Shown here one piece after another: positions 49,942 to 61,900 of a stretch of 64,000 nt of DNA. Position 1 is the stretch's first letter, and each line of letters begins with the position of its first letter. The translations under genes and the position numbers were made by a program. Below the pieces are notes generated by a model that searched no databases, was not told where the DNA came from, and saw only the letters and a program-made list of their open reading frames with translations. Source of the stretch: Glandiceps talaboti. Its lineage: Eukaryota; Hemichordata; Enteropneusta; Spengelidae. The DNA is taken from positions 8,489,322 through 8,553,321 of the forward strand of contig NC_135570.1 of NCBI RefSeq assembly GCF_964340395.1, written 5' to 3'.

Positions 49942-52900
49942 CTGTAACAAATAATGCATAGCAATCAACTTTGAGGGATAGTATCATAAAATAGGATTTT
50001 ACACAAATTTCAAAGAAACACAAAGTTAAAATAATCATTGTATGGTATGTCTGTTTGCATACCACTGCGACATCAAACATTTATATATGATGTAAACTTT
50101 GATGAGAACTGTAGTGGTAAAAACCCAGCACCATATCTCACATTAGAAGTTAATTATATTTATCAACATCTCGCTAGTAAATACAAAAGCTGTTATCATT
50201 GAAGGAGTGAAAGCTTTCCATCAAAATTTGGTTTGAAGTGCGACCCTCCCCCTAACAAGTTCGCTTTTTTTTGAGCTTGTGTGGCATTGTGCAATCGTCC
50301 CTTACATACCGGTCTTCCTAATTATCACGATGTTTGCATGTCTGTGTGTCTGTCAGGTCAATATTTCTAACTACATATTCAAAGATGTCCTTACCTTCTC
50401 AAATGAATTAAGTCCTGAACTGTTACCAAGTTGAGTGATGTCGTCCATAATAGCAGCCTTGATATCCTAGTAAAGATTCAAAGAAAATTATATAACGATA
50501 AAACAAATTCTCACAAATTCTTAATTCAAATTAGCTGCTTATCTAATAAATAGATTATCAATGCAGTTTATATTGAAATAATATCAACTAAATCTACTTT
50601 GGTAAGGTTTAACGTGGACAATTGAAATGTACCAATTTACCACTTCAAAATTTGTTTTAATCAGCAACTTTCTGTTTAAGCACTAAAATATAATATTTTA
50701 CATTCTGCAATGTACAGTGATGTGACACTTAGTTGTTTTTGCAGGACAGAAAGATATATAAGGAAATATGTGAATAGGGAACTTGCAAACCCGCCATGTT
50801 GACTGTTGCATCATGGGAAATGTGATAATAAATAACAATCAAAAAATATTGTAAACAATAATGTTACATTGTTTGTAACCACAAATAATCAATTCATAGT
50901 CACCCTGACCATTCTGAGGTTTATTTTATCAGTAGCTCCAGATTAGGTATTACAGTCCATTGCGTCTGAGCATGCTCAGTCTGGATTGCAAGTTCCCTAT
51001 TCAAATCAGTTTCAGTATTTTTGCTAAGAGCATAGTCTGTAAGTGTAAGGTACAGACATTTGTGTCACGTTATCGTCTACTAAGGCCAGCAAGCAAGTAA
51101 ACACTGCCATTTTCTCCTTTTCTGTTACCGTGGTTCCCCAAATTTATCAAAAACAGTTTGACTTGATTACCTTATTCTTGCAAAGTTCTTCATATGTGCC
51201 TTCAATGTTTTTAGATTTAGCAAGATCTGGAACTGTCTCAGGATCGGGTACTATCAGGGCAACAACACACGACTGAAATGATAAATAAAAAATCATAGAA
51301 GATAGACTCCCAAACTGGTGTGTTGTATGGCAAAGTTATTGTGCAAATTTGAATGGTGTCTGTCAATACAAAACTGACCACTTTCCCATTTGACCTTGAA
51401 TATGGAGGTCAAAGGTCAATACATAAACAGAAAGCTTACCTTTGGGTATAGTCCTAATTTGCATACATTTGTATCAACAAAAGGGTTATCTTGTATTCAA
51501 AAAATTCTCGATCTGTCAGAAGACGGAACTAATTTTAAAGATTTGTAGCACGTACCTTAAGACTATCACCATGCACAAAGACTTGTGCAACTAGTTGACT
51601 CCTTTGGTAGATGTTCTCAATTTTTTCCGGAGCTATGTATTCTCCTTGAGCTAATTTGAAGATGTGTTTTTTTCTATCAATCACTTTCAAAGTACCATTC
51701 TGGAAAAGAAAGAGTTTGATTTATTTTACCAATGCTAACTAAGACAGGTTTTATTATAGACAAATTGATGGATGAAGTATGTGATGCACCATGTGATGGA
51801 TGTAAATAAAATAAAATGTAAATACACAACCTCTGTCAGTATTCTTTCTTTTCAATAGGGAACTTGCAAACCCGCCATGTTGAATGTTGCATCATGGGAA
51901 ATGTGATAATAAATAGTAATCAATTAGTATTGTAAACAATATTAATACATTGTTACCACAATTATCAATTCATAGTTACCCTGACAATTGTGGGGGGGTT
52001 TATTTTATCGGTAGCTCCAGATTAGGTATTACGATACACCACAGATAATCCCATAGTCCTTTGCATCTGAGCATGCTCAGTCTGGATTGCAAGTTCCCTA
52101 TTAAATGTACATCTATGTACTGTTATGGTAACAGTGTGGTACGATATGGTTATAGTCCAGTACATAGTAATTACAGTACAATAGTATTTCCTTTTATTGA
52201 AATACTTTGTACTTCTCTTCTACAAAGTTACTGTACTATTGCCCCAGTAGTAACTTTTAAGCTAATGTGACAGTGTGGCCCTGGTGCTACCCAGGCTCTG
52301 CAAACATCAACTTCCTGTTTCAAGTTTATTAAATGTGTCTGAATCAGAATATTTTGGGTTGAATTTGTCCTGATCATTTTTCCCCTTTTGAGTTCAAACA
52401 AAGTTTTATAGGGCTGTAAGGCAAGAGTGCCCGTGCTTAATTCTATGTTTCTTATCATGAGCACCTTAAAAATGATTAAAAAAATGATAAAATAAAGTCT
52501 TCAAAAAGTAAGTGCAAGAGTACATGTTGGTGATACTTTCATTTCATAATCATACTTTAACATAACAATGTCAGAAAAAAACTTAATAACTTGATAATTT
52601 TCACTAAGATAGGTGGTTGTCAAATTATCATCTGACAGTCAGTGATGTGATTTTTTCTAATCTTGCTGTAAACAATGTAGATTCATTAAGTCAGTTAGGT
52701 CATGAGAAACATAGAATGAAGTACGACTGCCCTCGGGGGCAAATGATGTCTTTGGGGACATACGTATTAACTAACTGCTATTCTGAGGGTTAAAATGAGT
52801 GTGAAAGAAAATACAATACAAGTGAACACTTACAGGTAACCACTGTCCAATGTCTCCTGTATGCAACCACCCATCGCTATCAATGGCAGATGCTGTCTTC

Positions 52901-55900
52901 TCTGGATCTTTGTAATATTCACTAAACACATTAGCACCTTTGGCACAGATCTGAAAATACATAATATACATGTACATCTGTCAGTACAAAATATGATACT
53001 CCTAAAATTGAATTTTTTTTTTTGAGGAAATATCACTGGTAAACTGCTACAACAGTATATGACACTTTTATAAATGAACTTTTAGCAGTAAGTATTTAGA
53101 TTTCTTTAAATTTTGACGCCAAGGGGATGAAAGGTCAGAAACCTACACCAGTGGTGTCACAACTTGGTGTGATACGTATTAGTATTACTGAAGAAACGGA
53201 AACAGTGGAAAGACTTCTTTTGATAAGCTGATAAGCTACAAACACAGACAGACATGCACTAAAACTCAAACTATCATAAATTCAGCTTGGGTCAAGTTTA
53301 TGCATTTTTGACAATTCCAGCAACACTTTAAAGTCATCTGAACTAATAATTATTTTTTTCCCCCTCCCCAACCACATGAAATAATGGTAACTTTTTTGTT
53401 AACCAGGAGAGTAATTTTGCCATTACTTCTCTTCAAATATTGTGGAAACACAAAGCATAAAGTCTAAATGAAAATATTGCTCATATATCATAGCATTTAC
53501 AGCAACATGTTGCATACATGGAAAATATTTTATCAAGAGCTAATCTGTGCATTTTACTGGAACCTTCAAATTTTATAATTACTTTGATTTGGCATATTTC
53601 CCAAATCCTTCCCCTTTCTCCATAATGTTACAATACTGCCCAATGTTAGGATTAATAAAGTTTAATATTGACATTGAATATGTAATTATGCATGTACAAG
53701 TAAACATCCTAAAACTCAGAATGGCTGAACATGGCTTTCTATTGCCGCTAAAATGTTTTTATATGGTAGAAATAGTAATGTTGGTTTTATATACATGTTT
53801 AGCAATTTCCTGCTCTATGCTCAAAGCGCTTTACAATTATTACCCCTGGCATGGATCTACAGTGGCAGAACAGCCTTTTTACTTCCTCAACTCCCTGGGG
53901 AGCATACAATCCATTGCAGCCTTTGTAAGCGCATAGGATCGAAGCATTCACATTGCAACCTCTATCCTGCCATGCCCCAAATCATACAGCTGGGTTGACT
54001 GAGGCACAATCATTGTTCAAACCTTGCCCAAGGACTTTAGCCATTCAGAAACAAACAGCAGTGACAGGGCTCAGGGCTCAAACCTGCAACCTGCAGATCC
54101 CAAGCCAGCCACTCCAACCTCTCACCCATAATCACTCCACAAGTAGTAGTAGCTGTGATATACATACCTCTCCTTGGTCGTTATCAGCATAATACTGCAT
54201 ATCAGGAACATCAACTAACTTGACTAAGTTACAGGTGACTGGACATCCAACATGGCCGACACTATGATCACCTGGTATCGTCATGGTGATAGCTGCTGCC
54301 GCTTCAGTTTGACCATAGCCTTCAAATACCTAGACAACATATGGTTGAATGTGCACACTTTAGATTCAATGAAACATATTCAACAATTTTAGGGTGACAA
54401 CAGTTGAAATCATAAATTCAGCAAATTATTAAAATTATCATTTTTTATGCAAACATTTTTTTTTTCAGGCTTCACATACTTTTAAGTCACTAAACAAATA
54501 TATCGTTTTGAATTTGCCATGAAATGTGTGATAAAAGACATGAAACTTACATGGCAACCAAAGCAACATCTGAGGAAACCCATAACTTCTGCAGAGAGAG
54601 GAGCAGCACCAGTAATGATAGCTCGAACTTTTCCACCAAGTAAAGCCTGTAATGTAATAATAAAGTATACAAGTTTATCACAGTGACTCTTTCCTACACT
54701 AAAGTGGGTATTTATTTTGGATTTTTAATTTATAAAACAATTTTATCATAGCTTCCCTACTTGAAAAATCAATGTGAAACAATATAGACCAAGTTTGTGT
54801 TTGTAACTCAATACAATGTGTACAAAATGCTAAAATATGTGTAAAACAGTTTGTTATTGTACATACAATAACAAACATTTTACACATTTATTAATCTTTT
54901 GCATTGTATTGAGTTACAAAACAAGGACTTGCGGCATATGTTGCTTCACATTGATTTTTCAAGTAGGACACCATGATAGAACTGAATTAAAAACCCCAAA
55001 TAATTACCCAATCTTCATCCATGTGGCCACTTGAAGTATTTTAGCTTAGGCCTGCAGTGGCACTGCATTACCTGTTGTAGTGGCTATACTCTGCATAGGA
55101 TAAATTTAGCATATGATGATGTCATCCAACCAGGTCCCCATGTTTATGAATGGGTAAAACCATGGCTTAATTATGCCTAAATTCTTTTCCCTACTCTTTG
55201 AAAACATAGCTGTTGCAGTCATGACTGCAGTGCCACTGGCACCACCATCATCATCATCATCACTGCCGCCCCCACAATGTAAAGAGATGAAAGAGGCTTA
55301 CCTGAATTTTCCTGAAAACTATGATATCCCATATGCTGTTGTTTCTGACAACACCCCTACACATAGAAAGAAATTAAGATTAAGTTACTATTTCAAATAG
55401 TCAATATAAACATGATGATACATATTACCAAGACTAACTTCATATAGTCTAAAATAAACCTTATAAGTGCTTTGAAATTACAGAAAAACACACAGAAAGT
55501 TACAAAGACATATGTATGTACAAACACTGACGGCCCATAGCCGATCTCTAAGACAGATATGCATGTCAAGCACTGATGACTACAGCCGATCTCTCCTACT
55601 CAGTCCTAGATAGATCCCATCAAATACTTTTACATGTACTTCACTTTTCATCTCTGAACATATTTGACTTCCAATCTTGAAGGGATACTATTACAATTGC
55701 AATTTCAAAGTCCATGGTATTTTATGCATTGTTTATTGTTATAATATTGTATGTCGATATGGCATCACATTGTGTATTGTGTTCCATCATACATTTCTTG
55801 TATGGTATGGTAGTGTATTGCATTGTACTGTATTGTATTGTATTGTGACACTGAACCCAATGAGGGATGCTCCTCACTGGACTTCATGTGAGACAAGTGT

Positions 55901-58900
55901 TTATATGCTTACAGAACTATCCAATTTAAATAAAGATTGTTATTAAAATTATTACTTTACTGCATTGTTTTATATTTTAGTGTGTTGTATTACATTGTAA
56001 ATATTGTTTTGCATTGTATTGTAGCGTGTTGTGTTGTAAATATTGCATTAACATTGCATTGTATTGTATTGTATTGTAAATATTGCATTGCATTGTTTTG
56101 CATTGCATTGTAGTGTGTTGTGTTGTATTGTAAATATTGCATTAACATTGCATTGTATTGTATTGTAAATAATCAGGACACTGGACCAAATATTAACTTC
56201 AAATAAATTTACCTGTTTAACTCTTGTCTTTTCATGTACAGAGCCGTTTTGAAAAGAGTTTTCTTGATAAAACCAGCGTTGTTAACACCAGTCATTATCT
56301 GAAATAAACACACAAACACACACATTGCCAATTTTTTTCAATGATGAATTCAAAGTAAATCACTAGCCCCATCTAGACGGCACTAAAAATCCTACCTGAG
56401 GTAGGATTCAGGATAGTTTGAAGCCCATGTAGATGCAAACGCGTCCTGAATGTGTCCTGAAACTGTCCTGACTTAGGACACCTTTGAGAGGTTTCCTGAA
56501 ACCCTCCTGACTTCGTCCTATGTACAGTCAGGACGGAACGCGCGACATCTACGTTATAACCTTCCTACGTGTAGACTTGGGACTGCCTCAGGTAGGACGA
56601 CCTATGTGCAGATGGGGCTAATGTCTATTTTCAAGGAACAATAACTGTAACATATGATAAACAGGCTTAGAAGTTGCCTTTACCAAAAACACTGGTAGGG
56701 AACCCTGCTAAAAAACTTAGCGAACTAACTTACAATGTAGTAACTAGATATTGCCTCCTCGTGTCAAGTACAGTAGGACCTCTTTCAATATTTCAAAGTT
56801 AAAAAGTTAGCAACATGCTATTTTGAATCCACAATTAAAACGTAATTTGATAGCAGTAATCGATACAAGTGTACTTAAGGTAGAAATAAGACCAACAGGA
56901 CTTTTCCATTCACAAAAATGCTACTTTCCCCATTCACAAAAACGCTACTTTCTCCATTAACAGAAACAGTACTTTCTCCTTTTACAAAAACATTGATAAC
57001 ATAAGTTTGTGTGACAATCAATCTTAGGATGTCTGTGTTACACTTTCCACAGCAAGAGTTGTGTAATCTTGCTACGCAGACATCAAATTGCTAACCTTTA
57101 AAAAACAATCTTTGTAAAGGTTACACAAACACATCATGACTTGTTACTCTTAATGTTAAGAATCCTTACAACGGGTGAAAGAAGGGAAACAGTATTATTA
57201 ATTTCCTTCAAATGCTATTTTTGGACTGTCATTTCAAAAACTGCAAACATAACGATGTATACACAAGACATAATTTATATAATATCCGGTGATGGTGGCA
57301 TGCAATTGCTTTAAATGACATTTTGTGGGCGGAGAGGATTTATGGTCAATCAGACGTGATGAAATAAATTAAGTGCCGTGTCTGAAATCCTAAAAGGTGG
57401 CAGCCTACGCTATGGTCTAAAATTGGGTAAACAGTCTTATGGGAATTTAGGAAAAGAAATGGGAAGACATTTTGGAAAACAGCATTAAAGATGTATAGGG
57501 ATCTGGGAAGATATAACGATTCCTAATTTCCTAAACCTTTTCTTTTAAAATTTAATCTTCCCCAGCTGTTCAGATCTACTCTACGCAACTACACTGACTT
57601 ACAGAGGAGACAAGGTTGGAGAGGTGTTGTAATGATAGGACACAATGCTTGCATAAAGATAGACACACTTTTAAGTGGCCATATGGATGAAGAATGAGTA
57701 TTTATTTTGGATTTTTAATTTATGAAACAAACAATTTTATCATGGCTTCCTACTTGAAATCAACGTGAAACAACACTGACAAAGTCTGTGTTTGCAACTC
57801 AATATATTGCAAAAAGCTAAAAAAAATGTGTAAAAAGTTTGTTATCATGCACACAATAAAGACTTTACATATTAATCTTTTGCAATGTATTGAGTTACAA
57901 ACAAGGACTTGGCATGTGTTGTTTCACATTGATTTTTCAAGTAGGAAGTCATGATAAAATAGTTTTATAAATTCAAAAGTAATACCCAATCCTCATCCAT
58001 ATGGCCATTTCAACCTCAAAGTAACAGTTTCATGGGTTTTTTTCTTACTTTCATCTTATATAAGTTATTCTACTTAGATGAAGCATGAATGACTACATAG
58101 TCAAGTTTAAACTTTGTCCACATGGTAAACAATTTGTTGACAAACAAATCTGATCTGTACATCTTTTTGCAATTATTTACACATAATTTAATGCAATACC
58201 ATCAACAACTTGTAGACATTCACATGTGGGATGTCCACATCAACAACTTGTAGACAGGTATAATTTCAGCTAATCTGAATAATCAAACTGTTTCCAGCAA
58301 AGGTGTGCTGTATTTTTGAACAGTCAAAATTTAACAAAATCAGTGAAATGTTAGTTATTTGGAGTTCAATGAACCTGCAGTCTGTGGGTATTCACAAGTG
58401 AGACGTCCACATCAACATCAGGTAATTTATCTGATCTGAATAACTGAACTGTTTCTGGCAAAGGTATTTTGAATGGTCCAAATTTAACAAAATCAGTGAA
58501 AAGTTACAGTTATTGGGAGTTCAATGAACCTGCACTATGGGCATTCACAAGTAGGACGTCTAGCCTATATGTAACAGTTAGCAGAACACACAGACAAATC
58601 ATTTGTCCTTCAATGTCCAAACTAGATAAGACAGGATGATCCAAATTTAGTCATAAAATAGCTGGAGTGTTGCCAAAAAATGAAAGCACACCTACCTTGT
58701 CATAAACCCTGTTAAGTAATCTAGGCACAGATGGAAAGATTGTTGGTTGTAAGGTTTTCATGTCATCCATCAACAGTTTCACATCTCCTTGGAAAAACCC
58801 TATCTTACTTCCCATGGAAAACAACCATGCCTGCAAATACAGATATCGCATTTAAGTTTTGATAACGCAGGTAACTAGCAATATGAGAATACAAGTGAAT

Positions 58901-61900
58901 ATGTATACACAATGTATGTCATTGCAACAGTATACAACTGTATAGCAGATACGACCATATTGCATTGACACAATGATGTGGAAAACATCTGTAATGATAA
59001 TACCTTGCTAGGCCATCCTTTCATACATGCATCCAAGTGCAGACTTTCCTTGGCCATTCTTCCCTATACATGCTCAAGTGGTTACCAGGGCAGTACTTTC
59101 ATATAGGGGTAAGTAACTTATCTGGGCCATCCTGTCATGCAGTGGTAAGTAACTTACCGAAGTCATCATGTCATACAGTGGTAATTAACTTACCTGAGCC
59201 ATCCTTTCATACATGTGTGCAAGTGGCAAGTATGAAATATGAACATCAGCCGGAGTGATTTGTACAATACCCTGTGTGAATGAAAAACAAACTGGTCAGC
59301 ATCAAGCATTTAATCTCTTTTAGAACAAAGTGACTACTTATCTCACTTTAACATAGTCTATATTTGTTGATAATTATTTATCTTAGCTCCACACATGAAA
59401 ATGATGCCGCAACAATTTTTACTACTTTCCAATATATATTTGTTGAACATGACAAAAAAAATGTAGCACTGATGATAAAATTTCTGTTGCACTAGACGAT
59501 AAAATACCGTACCAGTCTTCATAAATGTTGTCAAGCCATATGACCTTTTTGTTTCAGGTTTAGTGATTTTATTTCATTGTTTTGATTATTTTTGCTACAG
59601 TGGAATGTCTGATTTTGTAATTAGAAGACACATCATTAATTATGCCTCAATTTAGAATTAAATTTAGTAGTTAGTATGATCTTGCAGCTTAACTTTATTA
59701 TCTGAATTTGATAGAACAGGCATGTGTGCAGTCAGTTTTTTTAGCGTAGGTAACCCCAACCCTATCCCATCCCATCCCAGTAAGATCTGAAAGTTGTTCC
59801 CGTTCCCAAGGCCAAAAATGTGCATATTGTGCACCTAATGAGGGCAGTATTCAGTGACACTAAAAGTCTTAGATTATTCCACTCTTCTTGTTGACATTTG
59901 TAATCTTGACAAATCACATGAAGATTGTCAAATCTCACCAGTATCATTTTTATATAAAACACTTGTGCTGTCTACTGCTGGTCCCTAAATATGGTACAAC
60001 AACAAACTTCAGATAATGTGTGACAGAATGTGAAGTCTGATACCACTTCCTAGTGATCAATCCAGGAGTTCATACTTTGAAAGACTGACCAACATGTGAC
60101 CCTATCAGTTCAGTCTGTCCAGCTGTCAATGTGTGAATCATACAATGTACTATGATTCTTAGTAATTGAATACTCTTAGTAAAATTACGTTTGATGCACG
60201 TACGTCACAGTTCAAATTGGAAGTCTTTCTCCAAGAGATATAAGGCAAGGATGATAACATCAGCCAGACTGTGATTTGCATACAATAATATGTTGCTACT
60301 ACTAAATGGTAGCATGTTGCTATGATTTGTACTACTTTCGGATAAGTCGACCAAAGTATTAAGTGCTTTTGCCTTAATTTGCCTCTGCATGACCAATCCT
60401 TGAACTCTTACAGATAATCGCACAATGTCGCATGAGCTCAATAAACAATAGGACAAAACCCCTCCCCCTCCCCCTAACTAACATTCATATTAAATTTTAT
60501 ATATGATGTAAACCACGCATGATGAAAATTTTACCGGAAACCCAACACTGTATATCACATCAGAAGTATATTTTAATCAACTTTTCAACACCTCAGTAGT
60601 AAATACAGAACCTGTTATCGTAGAAGGTGTGAAAGTTTTTGAAATTTGTCAGAAGTGAAAATGAAGTTCTTAGCAATTGCATTGATGCCAGACCCTCTAC
60701 CCCCTAAACGTATGCATGAATCTTGTGTGCAATTGTCATTTTGTAGCAGTCTTTCCTATAACCAGCCCCTGACTACTTAGGCTTGTCATTTTGTAACTAT
60801 GTTTATTATAGGTTTTCATGAATGGGCCTCCCCCATTTAGAATCAGATGATGTTGGTGCACCACAGATACGACAAGGTACGGATTCTACTATTGTTAACA
60901 TTTTACGCAATGAGACATCCAATTGGATATTGAGTCATTGATGGCAGCCAATCAGATTAACTGCTTTGGATATGCTAATTAACATATAGCTTTGTTTGCT
61001 TCAACTTCAAGGGGAAAGATGAACAATACAGACATCAAAACCCCTGAATATTAAAAATGCATTGACATTCATGTAGATATAATATGGATTCAATTTCACA
61101 ACAATGTAGTCTGGGGTGAGAAATTCAAAAGACTTTGAAACTAGTGTATGTTTTGTGCAAGTGATGGTTGTAAGTTCTGCTGCAGTTAAAAGTGCAATGA
61201 ACAGGGTAACATTGGGGAAGTGAACTACGCCAAGTGAAATATCTACTTTTAGCATACCATGCATTACCCCCAGAATTACACTATTTCAAATCAATTAACG
61301 CATCACAAAGAGAGCATGGATTAATGGCCAGACAACTTAGATTCTATGGAAAATGATAAATGATTTTTATTCAACAATGAAAAAGTTTTGAAATACGGCA
61401 AATGGAAACATGTTACTTTTTACTTGCACAAACTTATCAGTATATTAGTGCCAACAGATACTAATAAAAGTGATTTTCTGACAATTATCCAATAGGATGT
61501 CAGCATATGCCAATTAGCATATTAATATTAACAGTGATTGTTTTCTATTACTAACAGTTATCTAATAGCATGCAAATTAGTATATTCATGTCAGCAGATA
61601 TTAATATAGTTTCCTGACAATTATCCAATAGGGTACCAGAAGATACATTATGTTGATGAAGCATTGTGATTAACAAGATTATATTTCAATATGAAAACAG
61701 ATGGTGTGTTCATGAAATTTTGATAACAAAATTACTCTTCTACTAAATTATCTATGATATAATGTGGTTCATTAATTTGAGTGAACAATGATTTCAGTAT
61801 TAAAGGTTACCTCTGCAAGTTGGTTGAGGGACGCTGCCATAGCAACAATGTTGGAATGAGATAAACAAGCTCCTTTAGGATGGCCTACAGGTGAGGGTTA

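Noticed and set aside
53547-53936. 129-codon plus-strand frame in an ACSL intron
   Set aside because: It overlaps the degenerate SINE on the opposite strand and has no recognisable domain.
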